Shown: positions 6,773 through 16,976, counted from the stretch's first letter. The stretch is DNA of 64,000 bases from Elusimicrobiota bacterium (GCA_028718185.1 JAQUMH010000005.1:62001-126000); one strand, 5' to 3'. Notes: a model not told the origin generated them from the letters alone. A program made the numbers and translations.

Positions 6773-9598
6773 TTAAATGTTATTAATTTTGCTTTTTAAA
6801 TATTTGGCTGTATGGGAATTTTCAACTTTCAGTATTCCTTCCAGATGTCCCTGATAGACAACTTCGCCGCCACGGTCACCGCCTTCAGGACCCAAATCTA
6901 CTATCCAATCGGCTGTCTTGATTACATCAAGGTTGTGCTCGATAACGACAACGGTGTTGCCTGCATCTACAAGACGGTGCAGGACTTCCAGGAGTTTATG
7001 GATGTCTGCAAAATGGAGCCCTGTTGTCGGCTCGTCCAAAATATAAATCGTTTTGCCGGTCGCTCTTTTGGTCAGTTCAGTTGCAAGTTTCACTCTTTGC
7101 GCTTCGCCGCCGGATAGGGTTGTCGCTGATTGCCCTAATTTTATGTAGCCTAAACCGACATCGGATAGTGTTTGCAGGACTTTTTTAATTTGCGGAATAT
7201 TTTCAAAAAACTTTAACGCTTCATCAACCGACATAAGTAAAACTTCAGAAATATTTTTACCTTTATACTTTACCAAGAGTGTTTCTTCGTTAAATCTTGC
7301 GCCTTTACAGACCTCGCATTTAACATAAACATCGGACAGGAACTGCATTTCTATTCTTTTTGTGCCGTCACCTTCACATGCTTCGCATCTTCCGCCTTTT
7401 ACGTTAAACGAAAACCTGCCGGGATCGTAGCCCCTCATTTTTGAATGCGGCAGTTGGCTGAATATTTCTCTAATCGGTGTGAATAGTCCTGTGTAGGTAG
7501 CAGGATTGCTTCGCGGAGTTTTGCCTATAGGTGACTGGTCCACAAGAATTACTTTGTCAATAAAATCAGCGTCTAAAATTGTTTTGTGTTTTCCGGGCAT
7601 ATCTTTTGATTTATAAATCGTCCGGCATAGTGATTTATAAAGAATTTCATATATGAGCGTTGATTTCCCGCTGCCGGAAACACCTGTTATAATGGTAAAA
7701 AGCCCGATGGGAATTTTAACATTTATATTTTTAAGATTAAATTGTGAAGCGCCTTTAATTTCCAAAAAACGCTCTATTGTTCTTTTTGATTTTTCAGGAA
7801 CGGGTATTTTTAATTCGCCTTTAAGATATCTTCCGGTAAGTGACTTCTTTTCTTTCAAAATATCCGAAAGAGTACCCATAACAACAATATTCCCGCCATT
7901 TTCACCTGCACCGGGACCTAAATCAATAATATAATCGGCTAACCTGATTGTTTCTTCGTCATGTTCAACTACGATAAGAGTGTTACCCAGGTCCCGCAAA
8001 TTAAAAAGCGTATTAAGTAGCCGCTGGTTGTCCCGCTGGTGAAGCCCGATGGTAGGTTCATCTAAAACATATAAAACACCGACAAGCCCCGAGCCAATTT
8101 GTGTAGCAAGATGAATTCTCTGAGACTCGCCCCCGGCGAGTGTAGATGACTCCCTGTTAAGCGTTACATACTCCAAACCGACATTTTCCAAAAATGCTAA
8201 TCGTGACTTAATTTCTTTTATAATTTCTTTTGAAATAATTTTTTCTGATTCTGTCATATTCAGATTACCGAAAAATTCCTGGGCATTTTTAATTGACATC
8301 TTTGTAATTTCGGAAATATTTTTACTGCCAAAAGTTACAGCGAGCGCATTTGCGTTTAGTCGCTTGCCCTTACATTTTTCACAGACATTTGAACGCATAT
8401 ACTTTGTAAAAATCTCCTCGCGGACAAATTCTGATTCTGTTTCTTTGTACCTTCTTTCAAGATTTCCTATAACGCCTTCGAAATCTTCATCGCCATATAA
8501 CAAAAAATCCTGGTTTTCCTGCGATAGTTTTTTATAAGGTGTATCCAGAGAAAAACCGTGTCTTTTTGCCACAGCTTGGAGAAGTTCAAGATAATATCCA
8601 GACCATGCACCGGACCACCTGTGTCTTTTTGTCGTTATCGGTTTAGCCCACGGCAAAATTGCGCCGTCATAGACTGAAATATTTTTATCAGGTATTATCA
8701 GTTCTACATCTACTTCAAGTTTTGTACCAAGCCCGCCGCATTCCGGACAAGCGCCATAGGGTGAATTGAACGAAAAAAACCTTGGTGAAATTTCAGGTAT
8801 ACTTATTCCGCAGTTTGTACAAGCGTGGTGCTCGGAAAAAACAAGCGACTGGGTATTCCTGCCGCTTGCCACTTCTATTACAACGGTGCCGCTTGATAGT
8901 TTCAGTGCAGATTCAACTGACTCAAAAAGCCGTGACCTTATATCAGGTGAAATTGCAAGACGGTCAATAACAACCAAAATATCATGTTTTTTATTCTTTT
9001 CAAGTGAAGGCGAATTCTTCTGCCCGACCCCGTCCAGTTCATAAATCTTACCGTCAACTTTTACCCGTACAAAACCTTTCTGCAAAATATTCTTAAAAAG
9101 TTCCTTATACTCGCCTTTCCTGCCCTGAATAACCGGTGATAAAATAACAATTTTTGCTCCGGCAGGCAGTTCTAATAATTTTGAAATAATCTGCTGTGCT
9201 GTCTGCGGACTGATTTCGCGGCCGCATTTCGGGCAGTGAGGAATACCCACACGGGCAAAAAGTAACCGTAAATAATCATAAATTTCCGTAACAGTCCCGA
9301 CTGTTGAACGGGGATTCCTTGAAATTGCTTTCTGCTGGATAGCGATTGCAGGTGACAGTCCGGAAATAAATTCAACATCAGGTTTTTCCATCTGTTCCAG
9401 GAACTGGCGGGCATACGCAGAAAGCGACTCAACATACCGTCTCTGCCCTTCCGCATAAATAGTATCAAAAGCAAGCGACGATTTCCCGCTGCCTGAAAGC
9501 CCGGTTATTACAACCAGTTTATTCCGCGGTATCTCTAAATCTATATTCTTGAGATTATGCTCTTTCGCACCCTTTATAATAATTTTTTCATGGTTCAT
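6773..9598 (-). CDS. uvrA: Excinuclease ABC subunit A
   Basis: This 941-residue protein has full UvrA length. It has two ABC ATPase halves with P-loops G-L-S-G-S-G-K-S (about residue 34) and G-V-S-G-S-G-K-S-T (about 640), two ABC signature motifs (L-A-G-G-E-S-Q-R and L-S-G-G-E-A-Q-R), and CxxC zinc modules including C-P-K-C, C-E-K-C and C-E-A-C...C-E-V-C. UvrA dimers load UvrB at DNA lesions in nucleotide excision repair. uvrB and uvrC are not in the window. The gene sits 20 bases downstream of the TPR membrane gene start region, without an obvious promoter of its own. Confidence 0.98.
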   Translation of the reverse strand: MNHEKIIIKGAKEHNLKNIDLEIPRNKLVVITGLSGSGKSSLAFDTIYAEGQRRYVESLSAYARQFLEQMEKPDVEFISGLSPAIAIQQKAISRNPRSTVGTVTEIYDYLRLLFARVGIPHCPKCGREISPQTAQQIISKLLELPAGAKIVILSPVIQGRKGEYKELFKNILQKGFVRVKVDGKIYELDGVGQKNSPSLEKNKKHDILVVIDRLAISPDIRSRLFESVESALKLSSGTVVIEVASGRNTQSLVFSEHHACTNCGISIPEISPRFFSFNSPYGACPECGGLGTKLEVDVELIIPDKNISVYDGAILPWAKPITTKRHRWSGAWSGYYLELLQAVAKRHGFSLDTPYKKLSQENQDFLLYGDEDFEGVIGNLERRYKETESEFVREEIFTKYMRSNVCEKCKGKRLNANALAVTFGSKNISEITKMSIKNAQEFFGNLNMTESEKIISKEIIKEIKSRLAFLENVGLEYVTLNRESSTLAGGESQRIHLATQIGSGLVGVLYVLDEPTIGLHQRDNQRLLNTLFNLRDLGNTLIVVEHDEETIRLADYIIDLGPGAGENGGNIVVMGTLSDILKEKKSLTGRYLKGELKIPVPEKSKRTIERFLEIKGASQFNLKNINVKIPIGLFTIITGVSGSGKSTLIYEILYKSLCRTIYKSKDMPGKHKTILDADFIDKVILVDQSPIGKTPRSNPATYTGLFTPIREIFSQLPHSKMRGYDPGRFSFNVKGGRCEACEGDGTKRIEMQFLSDVYVKCEVCKGARFNEETLLVKYKGKNISEVLLMSVDEALKFFENIPQIKKVLQTLSDVGLGYIKLGQSATTLSGGEAQRVKLATELTKRATGKTIYILDEPTTGLHFADIHKLLEVLHRLVDAGNTVVVIEHNLDVIKTADWIVDLGPEGGDRGGEVVYQGHLEGILKVENSHTAKYLKSKINNI

Positions 9599-9618
9599 AT
9601 ATTTTACGTGGTTAATTT

Positions 9619-11793
9619 TTACTCTTTTTTTATCATCTGTTTTAACAATTTTATGTTATTTTGAATATTCATATCATTCGGTGATAACCTTTGTGCAATT
9701 TCATATTCTTGAAGTGCACTGCTATATTTTTTCAAGTTACAATACAAACTACCAAGATTGTTGTAGGCATCTATATAATTTGGATTTATTCCTAGTACTT
9801 TTTTGTACTCTTTTTCTGCTTCCTCATATCTTTTTGAATAATATAATAAAAGACCGAGATTAAAGTATGCTTTCTCACTATCCGGATTTATAATTATAGC
9901 TTCTCTGAGTTCCTTCTCCGCTTCTTCTAATTTATTTGAATTATATAATAAAATACCGAGATTGGTACGGGCATCTACACAATTCGGATTTATCCTTATC
10001 GCATCCCTGAATTCTTTCTCCGCTTCTTTAAATCTTTTTGAATCATCCAATAAAACTCCGAGGCTATTGTGTGCCTCTGAACGATTCGGGTCTATCCTTA
10101 TTGCTTCCTTGTATTCTTTCTCCGCTTCTAAATATCTTTTAGAATTATACAATAAATTTCCAAGATTGTAGTGTGATTCAGCATAACTAAAACCTAACTT
10201 TGTTGCCTCCCTATATTCTCTCTCAGCTTCTTCAAATCTTTTCAAAACAAACAACACACTCCCGAGATTATTATACGCGCCATAATAATAAGGATTTATT
10301 CTTATTGCTTCTCGGAATTCTTTCTCTGCTTCTTCATATTTTTTTGAATCACAAAATAAATTCCCGAGATTGTAGTGCGCGTTTGAATTATCAGGATATT
10401 TTGAAATAACATCTTGCCACATTAAAATTGGCTGTTGATAAAGTTGATTTCTTTTATATGTGATTATACCAAGAATGAAAATATAACTACATATTAAAAA
10501 AATTGAAAAATTAGGAAGATTAAAAGATTTAAAAACTGAAAAATAAAGAAATATAAGAACGAAATAAAAACCAATACCGGAAAGATACATCCGATTTTCT
10601 TCTAAAGGAAGAGTAGTAGGAAAAAAACTGGATGTTGGCAATAATATTATAAAAAACCATAATATGCAAAATAATATTATCTTTGAACTATCTGTTTTCT
10701 TTCTATAAATCCTGTAAGTTAGCCAAAATATCATGGTAAGAAACAAAAAAGATATTATTGTCTTTAGTTCTAAGATCCCCAGAGGGTTAATTTTATGGTC
10801 TATGCAGAGTCCAACAGGTATAATTAACAGTTTTAAATACCTGAAAATTATATATGGTTGAATAATTAAATAGTCGTATATATTCCATGTAACTATTGCC
10901 TCTACATCTCCCATAGCACCAAAATAAAAATACCGGAATAATAGATAAACAATCAAGATAACCCAAAATGATATGTGATAATACTTTTTTTCGACAGTTT
11001 TTTTTATGCTGAAATCGTTCAATAAAATATAATCGGAAATCAGTACTATCGCTGGCAAAGTTACTGCTATTGGTTTTGAGGAAAGCGCAAATACAAAACA
11101 TATTAATGAAAGAATATATGAAAAATTAAACCTCGACTGTCGAGAATCAGGTAGGGATTGGAATCCGCATTCTGACCTTCGAGAAGAGAATGGAAGATTT
11201 CTTTTAGTCGCATCTATAAATAACACTAAAGATGAAATATAAAAAAACGTGGCTAAAACATCTGAACGACTAAAAATATATGTTACTGCAGATGTACTGA
11301 TAGGATGAACTGCAAAAAATAGGGCTACAAAAAAAGGAAAGATCGGGAAGTGAGTAAATGGATAAATGCGTAAATGTGAAGGGAAAACTAACGAAAGTAT
11401 TATTTTTGTTAAAAAAAATAGTAGAATTGCGTTAAATATGTGTAAAATAAGATTAACAAGATGGTATCCGAAAGTGTCTAATTTTCCAAAATAATAATTC
11501 AACGTAAATGTTAAATACACCAACGGTCTTGACGGATCATTTCTTTCAAATATTTTACTATCAGAATAAGGATAAATAAGTTTAGTTGTGATATTATTTA
11601 ATATTTTTATATCGGGATTTTTTACAATTTTAAACATATCATCAAAAATAAATGGTGCATTAAGAGATGGTATATATATAGTTGCAGTAACGATTACTAT
11701 CAACCCAATCGCAAACCATTGTTTCCAAATACTATTCTGAGGAGTATCCCTCAAAACATTATTCGGGACAAGTCTTTCAATTTGTTTTTCCAT
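9619..11793 (-). CDS. Polytopic membrane protein with C-terminal TPRs
   Basis: The first 450 or so residues contain about ten hydrophobic segments with luminal-type acidic loops (F-I-F-D-D near residue 48). This is the layout of GT-C glycosyltransferase-like, TMTC-like proteins. Residues about 455-720 are seven or so canonical TPRs (N-A-H-Y-N-L-G-N pattern). A function in protein or lipid glycosylation is possible but unproven. A hydrophilic insert of about 20 residues (11132-11190) between two membrane segments is encoded by GC-rich DNA that contains a CTCGAC-T-GTCGAG palindrome and looks like a recently inserted repeat. The gene starts 14 bases after the hydrogenase maturation protease ends. 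Confidence 0.8.
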   Translation of the reverse strand: MEKQIERLVPNNVLRDTPQNSIWKQWFAIGLIVIVTATIYIPSLNAPFIFDDMFKIVKNPDIKILNNITTKLIYPYSDSKIFERNDPSRPLVYLTFTLNYYFGKLDTFGYHLVNLILHIFNAILLFFLTKIILSLVFPSHLRIYPFTHFPIFPFFVALFFAVHPISTSAVTYIFSRSDVLATFFYISSLVLFIDATKRNLPFSSRRSECGFQSLPDSRQSRFNFSYILSLICFVFALSSKPIAVTLPAIVLISDYILLNDFSIKKTVEKKYYHISFWVILIVYLLFRYFYFGAMGDVEAIVTWNIYDYLIIQPYIIFRYLKLLIIPVGLCIDHKINPLGILELKTIISFLFLTMIFWLTYRIYRKKTDSSKIILFCILWFFIILLPTSSFFPTTLPLEENRMYLSGIGFYFVLIFLYFSVFKSFNLPNFSIFLICSYIFILGIITYKRNQLYQQPILMWQDVISKYPDNSNAHYNLGNLFCDSKKYEEAEKEFREAIRINPYYYGAYNNLGSVLFVLKRFEEAEREYREATKLGFSYAESHYNLGNLLYNSKRYLEAEKEYKEAIRIDPNRSEAHNSLGVLLDDSKRFKEAEKEFRDAIRINPNCVDARTNLGILLYNSNKLEEAEKELREAIIINPDSEKAYFNLGLLLYYSKRYEEAEKEYKKVLGINPNYIDAYNNLGSLYCNLKKYSSALQEYEIAQRLSPNDMNIQNNIKLLKQMIKKE

Positions 11794-11807
11794 ATATTAG
11801 TTTATGT

Positions 11808-12263
11808 TCAATCTCTTTCCTGTAAAATATTTGTCAGTTTCTCAATTGCTTTCTTTACCGGAGGCGATATTTTATCTCCGAATTTCATTGATTTTGGCTG
11901 GATACCTATAAATATTATTTTTGCTTTGGTCTGTTCTTTTATATAATCAAGAAATAAATTCAGCGGCATATTATGTGTTGTAAAAAAACCTGAACTGATT
12001 TCTTTTTCATCAATAATCTTTATAGTCCCCGGTTTTTCCTTCATTTCTACCGCATCTATAAAAATAATCGTATCAGGACAAAATTCTTTTATTTTCTTAG
12101 TGTAATTTTCAGGAGCACTGCCCACATCAAGTAACTTGTAGTTAGTTTTCCCTTCAAGCTGTTTAATCACTTCACAGCCGGCACCATCATCACCTTTTAA
12201 TGAATTACCAATACCAACGATTAAAACATTTCCTCTACCAACATCTTTTATATCAAATTTCAT
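11808..12263 (-). CDS. hycI: [NiFe]-hydrogenase maturation protease, HycI type
   Basis: The 151-residue protein shows the G-I-G-N-S-L-K-G-D-D-G-A-G motif (residues 17-29), D70 in F-I-D-A-V-E, and H97 in T-T-H-N-M-P-L. These correspond to the acidic, Asp and His Ni-sensing residues of HycI-family endopeptidases. Such enzymes clip the C-terminus of the hydrogenase large subunit after Ni insertion. It is the last gene of the hydrogenase operon and most likely processes the MbhL-like subunit, which extends beyond its second CxxC. Hyp assembly genes are not present in this window. Confidence 0.93.
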   Translation of the reverse strand: MKFDIKDVGRGNVLIVGIGNSLKGDDGAGCEVIKQLEGKTNYKLLDVGSAPENYTKKIKEFCPDTIIFIDAVEMKEKPGTIKIIDEKEISSGFFTTHNMPLNLFLDYIKEQTKAKIIFIGIQPKSMKFGDKISPPVKKAIEKLTNILQERD

Positions 12264-12302
12264 ATTCTTTTATCGAAGCAAAGTAAGTAAACAATGCATT
12301 AA

Positions 12303-12405
12303 AGCGTTCTCGTGTTCTAATGTTCTATAGTTCTTAGGTTAAATGAATATTTTAAGTAAATGCCGACCAAGGTCGGCAACTACACAAACATTAGAACATT
12401 AGAAT
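12303..12405. repeat. Octamer microsatellite hairpin with nested palindrome
   Basis: GTTCTxxx octamers (12303-12338) are followed about 55 bases later by the reverse-complement type ACATTAGAACATTAG (12389-12403). Between them lies the palindrome GCCGACC-AA-GGTCGGC (12362-12377) with a CTAC tail. The whole spacer could fold into one hairpin. No gene is seen here. Confidence 0.6.
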
Positions 12406-12427
12406 GATATTTCCACTTTTATCTAAA

Positions 12428-12533
12428 GCGAGGAAAAAATTTCTGAAGAACCTAAATTTGCGACTTATTTGTTCCAGGAGCAAATGATAGAGCGAGTTCT
12501 AACGAGCGTTTCAAAGAAATTTATTTCCGAGCG
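12428..12533 (-). repeat. 106-bp dispersed element, copy 1
   Basis: This segment is about 90% identical (10 mismatches, no gaps) to 23840-23945. Its ends are imperfect inverted repeats around GAAATTT. On the minus strand it begins one base after the TAG stop of the ferredoxin gene, exactly as copy 2 does after the HydG-like gene. No coding capacity is evident. A MITE-like or REP-like element is inferred. Confidence 0.75.
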
Positions 12534-12534
12534 T

Positions 12535-13194
12535 CTATTTACTATAGTCATCAAATACCCATACTTGATGCCGACATTTTGGACATAAAACTTTAAATGA
12601 AGATTGTCTTCTGATTGGTTGAGATGCGGTGGCGGATTCAATATCGGAGTTATCTAAAATTTCCTGCTGCATATTTACATATTCTATAATATTTATATTA
12701 CTGTAAGCCATTGTTCCAAGTTTTTTGGCAACATAAAGTATCTGGTCTTTCGGCGCTATAATCTCACCGCAAGACGAACAAAGGACTAATTCTTTTTTAA
12801 TTTCAGAAAACATTTTTTCCCTTGTAACATCAGCAAGGTCAAATTCGTTAGATAATTTTACCCCTTCTTTTGTTGTACAAATTCGTTCACATTGACCGCA
12901 GAAAATACAAAAATCGTGCCGCCAACGTAAAATGCGAAAAGAAGATTGCGGGATTGTGGGATTGTGCGATAGTGGGATTGTGCGATCGGATATGACATCC
13001 TTTATTTCAATTGATTTTGGGGGACAGACTTCGGCACAGGCGCCACAACCGATACAACCTTTTTCGTCAGGTACCGGTTTACCTCTAAACCTTGGGAATG
13101 GCACATGCGGTTCCTTTGGGAATTTTGATGTATAAGGTCCCTTGATTAATGCTTTAATTGCTTCTTTGAGTTCTCTTAATTTTGGATATCTCAT
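12535..13194 (-). CDS. mbhN: Hydrogenase 4Fe-4S subunit, NuoI/MbhN/EchF type
   Basis: From M-R-Y-P-K-L (13194) the protein is 219 residues. It carries two [4Fe-4S] motifs, C-I-G-C-G-A-C-A-E-V-C-P and C-I-F-C-G-Q-C-E-R-I-C, which bridge electron flow from a soluble donor to the small subunit. A C-terminal extension has C-S-S-C and C-P-K-C pairs, possibly a zinc or extra metal site. The frame extends upstream to 13266, but those 24 residues are encoded by a TTCCGTG-type repeat, so the internal Met is preferred. Between the two cluster motifs an insert (12944-12988) is encoded by degenerate octamers, which lengthens this normally tight domain. Both features mark repeat invasion of the gene. Confidence 0.88.
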   Translation of the reverse strand: MRYPKLRELKEAIKALIKGPYTSKFPKEPHVPFPRFRGKPVPDEKGCIGCGACAEVCPPKSIEIKDVISDRTIPLSHNPTIPQSSFRILRWRHDFCIFCGQCERICTTKEGVKLSNEFDLADVTREKMFSEIKKELVLCSSCGEIIAPKDQILYVAKKLGTMAYSNINIIEYVNMQQEILDNSDIESATASQPIRRQSSFKVLCPKCRHQVWVFDDYSK

Positions 13195-13197
13195 ATA

Positions 13198-13330
13198 AAA
13201 AACCACGGAACTACACTGAACTTTTAAAAACCCACAGAACTGACACTGAACTTTTAAAAATACCACGGAACTGACACTAAATTTTTATTCTGTGCTCGTT
13301 CCGTGTTTTAGTTCCGTACCTGTTCCGTGT
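13198..13330. repeat. TTCCGTG-family inverted repeat spacer
   Basis: CCACGGAACTGACAC-like units of about 30 bp are followed by reverse-complement units (GTTCCGTGTTTTAGTTCCG), giving a long imperfect hairpin. The same family fills 48800-48932. It overlaps the extended N-terminus of the ferredoxin frame and the C-terminus of the MnhG gene. Confidence 0.75.
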
Positions 13331-13652
13331 TTTTATCTTCCTCGTAATGGTCACAGACACTTTTGTTCCAGAGTTTTACTCCTGCTATGTGCGCTGCACG
13401 GGAAAGTGCATGTGCTGAAACAGGTGATGTTAAGAACAGGAAGATTGCACATAATAATGCTTTAACACCAACGGCAGTAAAACCGTTCATAACAAATATA
13501 CCTAACATTATAGAGCAGGTCCCTAATGTAACGCATTTTGCGGTTGCCATCAATCTTAAATACAGGTCAGGCAGACGTACAAGACCGATGCATCCTAAGA
13601 AGTCAAAGACAATACCGATTATTATCAAAATTATGCCTATTGTTTCACTCAT
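13308..13652 (-). CDS. mnhG: Mrp-type antiporter subunit G (MbhC-like)
   Basis: The 114-residue protein has three hydrophobic helices and the MnhG signature (G-I-V-F-D-F-L-G-C-I-G-L-V-R-L-P-D, about residues 17-33, and L-T-S-P-V-S-A-H-A-L about 73-82). In membrane-bound hydrogenases this subunit is part of the sodium/proton translocation module. It overlaps mnhF by 8 bases. Its C-terminal residues (D-K-N-T-E-Q-V-R-N) are encoded by the neighbouring TTCCGTG repeat, so the original stop may have been displaced. Confidence 0.9.
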   Translation of the reverse strand: MSETIGIILIIIGIVFDFLGCIGLVRLPDLYLRLMATAKCVTLGTCSIMLGIFVMNGFTAVGVKALLCAIFLFLTSPVSAHALSRAAHIAGVKLWNKSVCDHYEEDKNTEQVRN

Positions 13653-13980
13653 CGAATGACCTTCCTTCTAAAAATTTCGCCAATGCCAGGGTACCAATAA
13701 ACGCCTGTAACGCCCATGCTATTGCAATATCAATAAAAAAACTATATTTGGTAAAAACTGCCAATAAACCGCAAAAGGCAATTATAAGTACACCCAGCGT
13801 ATCTATTGCCACTGCACGGTCGGCAGGACTGGGACCGCGAACAATACGGTACAGGCACAGGAAACAACTTAAAATTAGCGGGTTAATCAGTCTTTGCAGC
13901 GTGTTTATTTTAAGTGTAAAATTCAGCCAAACAAAAATTATAATTAAAACTAATCCGATAATCCAACGTAATTTTTTCAT
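13645..13980 (-). CDS. mnhF: Mrp-type antiporter subunit F (MbhB-like)
   Basis: This 111-residue protein has three membrane helices and the conserved R-G-P-S-x-A-D-R-A-V-A-I-D motif (about residues 48-60) of the MnhF/PhaF family. It belongs to the small-subunit part of the ion-translocating module. It overlaps mnhG and follows mnhE after a 143-base repeat spacer. It is slightly longer than typical MnhF (about 90) because of an extra hydrophobic N-terminal stretch. Confidence 0.9.
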   Translation of the reverse strand: MKKLRWIIGLVLIIIFVWLNFTLKINTLQRLINPLILSCFLCLYRIVRGPSPADRAVAIDTLGVLIIAFCGLLAVFTKYSFFIDIAIAWALQAFIGTLALAKFLEGRSFDE

Positions 13981-13984
13981 ATAA

Positions 13985-14098
13985 GTTAGTCCTCACTAAC
14001 GTTCGGAACTTCGCAGAGACCGCAGAAACTTCGCAAAAGCCGCAGAGAAAGTCTCTTCTTTTTGCGTAATCTGCGAATATTTTGCGTTCTTTGCGAAA
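13985..14098. repeat. TTCGCAG/TTTGCG inverted microsatellite spacer
   Basis: Units of the type CTTCGCAGAGACCGCAGAAA (14008-14048) are followed by reverse-complement-type TTTGCGTAATCTGCGAA units (14060-14097), forming a long imperfect hairpin between mnhF and mnhE. A short TTAG-TCCTCA-CTAA repeat lies at 13985-14000. Confidence 0.7.
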
Positions 14099-14123
14099 AT
14101 CATTTAAATTTTTATACTATAAA

Positions 14124-14618
14124 TCACTCAAATATTTTTTCTAAAATATCTTCCAATTTTTTTACTATTATTTCTGTCGCTTTTCCCATATCTTCGCTTT
14201 TTACATTTATCCAGTGGATATAAATATACCCGTTCTCCTGGTCTATATCAACGCTTGTTGTGCCGGGTTTAAGTGTAATTGAATTAGCTAAAAATGTTAA
14301 CCCCGCTTCACTTTTTAGTTTTGTCTTAACTTTTACTATCCCCGGTTTTATAGGCATGTTCGGGTGTATTACTCTGTAAGCTAAATCGAGATTCGCCTTT
14401 ATCATCTCCCACAAAAACACGGGTATATATTTTAAAAACCACAGGTATCTTCCGGGCTGTCTGAACTTGTGCGGATTTTTGGTAAATAAATCGCCGGTAA
14501 GGTAAGATACCAGTAAACTTACCATAAAACCTATTAATAAATGCTGCCAGTCCACGCTCCAACTTAATGTTAGCCATACTAAAAATGCGATAATAAATAA
14601 TACTATTCTACTTTTCAT
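14124..14618 (-). CDS. mnhE: Mrp-type antiporter subunit E (MbhA-like)
   Basis: The 164-residue protein shows two or three N-terminal helices, then the MnhE core (R-Y-L-W-F-L-K-Y-I-P-V-F-L-W-E-M near residues 58-73) and the soluble tail with L-A-N-S-I-T-L-K-P-G-T (about 110-120). It is a structural subunit of Mrp-type complexes. Its ATG overlaps the stop of the mnhD-like gene by four bases. Confidence 0.92.
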   Translation of the reverse strand: MKSRIVLFIIAFLVWLTLSWSVDWQHLLIGFMVSLLVSYLTGDLFTKNPHKFRQPGRYLWFLKYIPVFLWEMIKANLDLAYRVIHPNMPIKPGIVKVKTKLKSEAGLTFLANSITLKPGTTSVDIDQENGYIYIHWINVKSEDMGKATEIIVKKLEDILEKIFE

Positions 14619-16105
14619 TTTATGTTTTGTAATATTATACTGCCGTATCCAACTCCGTTTTTTATAACTTCAACTGCCGGGTCAAGAAATATTGCTTTAA
14701 CCTCAGGTAATAACAATAAACCGAGAAAAACACAAAGTACCGCAGGAATTATCATAGAAAAAACCATAGCTAACGGTACTTCTTTTATATTCTGCCAGCG
14801 TTCAGGTAATTTACCAAAAAATACCTTTTTCTGTAATTTAAGATAATAAGACAATGTTACTATGCTTATTATAATGGCTATACCCGCGGCAGAAAATTTG
14901 CCTGCCTGAATAGCAGCAAATATAATTAATAATTTGCTCCAAAAACCGCCAAAGGGCGGCACGCCGGATATTGACATTGAACCTATAAGAGATGTCGCAG
15001 CTGTTACAGGCATCTTTTGCCTTAACCCTCCAAGGTTATCCATGTTTCGTTCTTCAGTAGCATAAACGACTGCGCCGGAATTCAGGAATAATAACAATTT
15101 TGCAAAGGCATGGTTAACTAAATGGAACAAGCCTGCAAGAATTCCTAACGGTGTTCCTAACCCAAATGCAAAAATAATATAACCAATCTGGCTAATTGTG
15201 GAATATGCAAGAAGCCGTTTCAAATCTTTCTGATAAATAGCAAGGAAACCGCCTGCAACCATAGATAACAAGCCGAGAACAACTAAAATATTACTGCTTG
15301 TAACACCAAGAACATTAAACAATAAACGTAAAAGTGAATATATACCCAGTGATTTTATCAGAACACTGGACAGCATCGCAGAAATAGGCGCCGGTGCTGC
15401 CGGATGAGCATCAGGTAACCACGCATGAAAAGGTACAATTGCCGATTTTATTCCAAACCCTGTAATAAAAAGTACCGTCAAAAAACCAATTACTATGGAA
15501 CTAGGTGAACCTTTACTGAGTGTAAGAGAAATATCAGCCATATTTAAACTTGAAGTATAGGAATATATTATGGCTACTGACAGTAGAATAAATGTAGATG
15601 CTACTGTGCTAAGTACCAGATATTTGAATGATGCTTCGAGTTCTTCCTTTTCTGTTCCGAACGCAATAAGAACACAGGATGAAATAGTCCCTACTTCCAG
15701 GAAAACATACATGTTGAAAATATCACCCGTAGTAATTAGTCCGTTCATACTCGCAAGCATAATCATGAAAAGTATGAAATACTTATTTTTATCTGTATAT
15801 TTTTCCATGTATGAAATAGAAAATATAATAGCAATCAGGGCGACAAAATTTACAACTATAAGCATAAGCACACTAAGACCGTCAAGAACCATAGTTATGC
15901 CTAACGGGAATTCCCAGCCGCCAAGCTTATAAACAAATGGCTTGTAGTTTGTGATGTGCAGCATGTATAATGCAACAAACGATAAAACCAATAGTAACAA
16001 GCACGCCAAAGTAGCAAGAATATCAGGAAGATTTTTGTGAAGTTTCCTTAAAACCGAAATAAGAAACGCTGATGCTATCGGAATTATTATAAATAATGGA
16101 ATCAT
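14615..16105 (-). CDS. mnhD: Proton/ion-pumping antiporter subunit, MnhD/MbhH type
   Basis: A 496-residue polytopic protein (about 14 helices) of the NuoL/M/N-MrpD family. It shows the conserved helix-5 glutamate region (M-Y-V-F-L-E-V-G), the H-A-W-L-P-D-A-H-P motif (about residues 227-235) and the lysine motif K-D-L-K-R-L-L-A-Y-S-T (about 289-299), all needed for proton translocation. In MBH-type complexes this subunit couples hydrogen evolution to ion pumping. A second, longer antiporter-like subunit is encoded at 17690-19600, giving the complex two such subunits. Confidence 0.93.
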   Translation of the reverse strand: MIPLFIIIPIASAFLISVLRKLHKNLPDILATLACLLLLVLSFVALYMLHITNYKPFVYKLGGWEFPLGITMVLDGLSVLMLIVVNFVALIAIIFSISYMEKYTDKNKYFILFMIMLASMNGLITTGDIFNMYVFLEVGTISSCVLIAFGTEKEELEASFKYLVLSTVASTFILLSVAIIYSYTSSLNMADISLTLSKGSPSSIVIGFLTVLFITGFGIKSAIVPFHAWLPDAHPAAPAPISAMLSSVLIKSLGIYSLLRLLFNVLGVTSSNILVVLGLLSMVAGGFLAIYQKDLKRLLAYSTISQIGYIIFAFGLGTPLGILAGLFHLVNHAFAKLLLFLNSGAVVYATEERNMDNLGGLRQKMPVTAATSLIGSMSISGVPPFGGFWSKLLIIFAAIQAGKFSAAGIAIIISIVTLSYYLKLQKKVFFGKLPERWQNIKEVPLAMVFSMIIPAVLCVFLGLLLLPEVKAIFLDPAVEVIKNGVGYGSIILQNIK

Positions 16106-16183
16106 AATTAGTTAATAGTTAATAGTTCGTAGTTCATAGTTTTAATTTCTAATCTCTAATCCCCATCCTCTAATCTCTATCTT
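16106..16183. repeat. AGTTAAT/TCTAATC heptamer microsatellite spacer
   Basis: A heptamer array (AGTTAAT, AGTTCGT, AGTTCAT) leads into CTAATCTCTAATCCCC-type units. The spacer separates the mnhC and mnhD genes. A related heptamer lies inside the NuoL-like gene at 18062-18090. Confidence 0.6.
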
Positions 16184-16543
16184 CTATCCTTTAAGTTTTC
16201 GGATTTCTGCTATGTCAAAGGTTTTATATTTTTCGTATAATCTTATTGCAATACCTACAAGTATTACTGTAACAGCTAAACCTATTATTATCGCCGTTAA
16301 AACCATCGCCTGTGGTAACGGGTCAACCATATTTAACGGTTGTTGAGTCGCTACATTCTGCCTGGAAAATATCGGGAATGTGGCATTATATTTATATCCT
16401 ATAAGTACTAAAAACAGGTTAACAGCATATTCCATTATAGTCAATCCTATAATAATTTTTATTAAATTTCTCTTTATTAATATTGCATATAATCCAACAC
16501 AAAAAAGTACTATGCAAAGAAAATAATCAATCATTTTTTTCAC
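16184..16543 (-). CDS. mnhC: Mrp-type antiporter subunit C (NuoK/MbhG-like)
   Basis: The 119-residue protein has three helices and the NuoK/MnhC signature: G-L-T-I-M-E-Y-A-V-N-L (about residues 33-43, with a buried Glu) and D-P-L-P-Q-A-M-V-L-T-A-I-I-I (about 73-86). It forms part of the ion channel between antiporter-like subunits. Its start overlaps the end of the mnhB gene by 17 bases. Confidence 0.93.
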   Translation of the reverse strand: MKKMIDYFLCIVLFCVGLYAILIKRNLIKIIIGLTIMEYAVNLFLVLIGYKYNATFPIFSRQNVATQQPLNMVDPLPQAMVLTAIIIGLAVTVILVGIAIRLYEKYKTFDIAEIRKLKG

Positions 16544-16976
16544 TCCTGAAAAATACTAGTGTAATAAATATACTAAAAAGCCCGGCACTGACAATTAAAC
16601 TAATTGCTATATTATATATTAACATTGTTCCCACGCTGAATAATTCGAATGGTTTGCCTTTTCCCAAAACATTTGAAAGAAAATACCCTCCGCTGAACAT
16701 AGCCAACACGGTACATATTATAAATATTATGGCACCAAGATTTTCTAATATTTCGCTTAATTTTTCATTCATTTTTTTAAGCGTGACTTCTTTACCATAC
16801 GCAAGCATTAAATGGATAAACGATAACGCAATTATTACCCCGCCCGCAAAACCGCCTTCTGATTCAATATGCCCGTTAAAAACTATATAAATACCAAAAA
16901 GCAATATCAATCCGGTAGTCAACCTGGTAACTGTTTTTACAATTAATGTCATTCCGGTTTGTGATTTTTTTATCAT
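16527..16976 (-). CDS. mnhB: Mrp-type antiporter subunit B (MbhF-like)
   Basis: The 149-residue protein carries the MnhB domain: four helices and the motif G-H-I-E-S-E-G-G-F-A-G-G-V-I-I-A (about residues 30-45). In P. furiosus MBH the equivalent subunit is MbhF. It overlaps the upstream MbhD/E gene by four bases and the downstream mnhC gene by 17, which indicates tight translational coupling. Confidence 0.92.
   Translation of the reverse strand: MIKKSQTGMTLIVKTVTRLTTGLILLFGIYIVFNGHIESEGGFAGGVIIALSFIHLMLAYGKEVTLKKMNEKLSEILENLGAIIFIICTVLAMFSGGYFLSNVLGKGKPFELFSVGTMLIYNIAISLIVSAGLFSIFITLVFFRSEKND

Noticed and set aside
6812-9044. Plus-strand frames opposite uvrA
   Set aside because: They mirror the coding bias of uvrA, have no ribosome binding site and show no family sequence.
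12535-13266. N-terminal 24 residues of the ferredoxin frame as real protein
   Set aside because: They are encoded by the TTCCGTG repeat and contain no conserved sequence. The internal Met matches the start of homologues.
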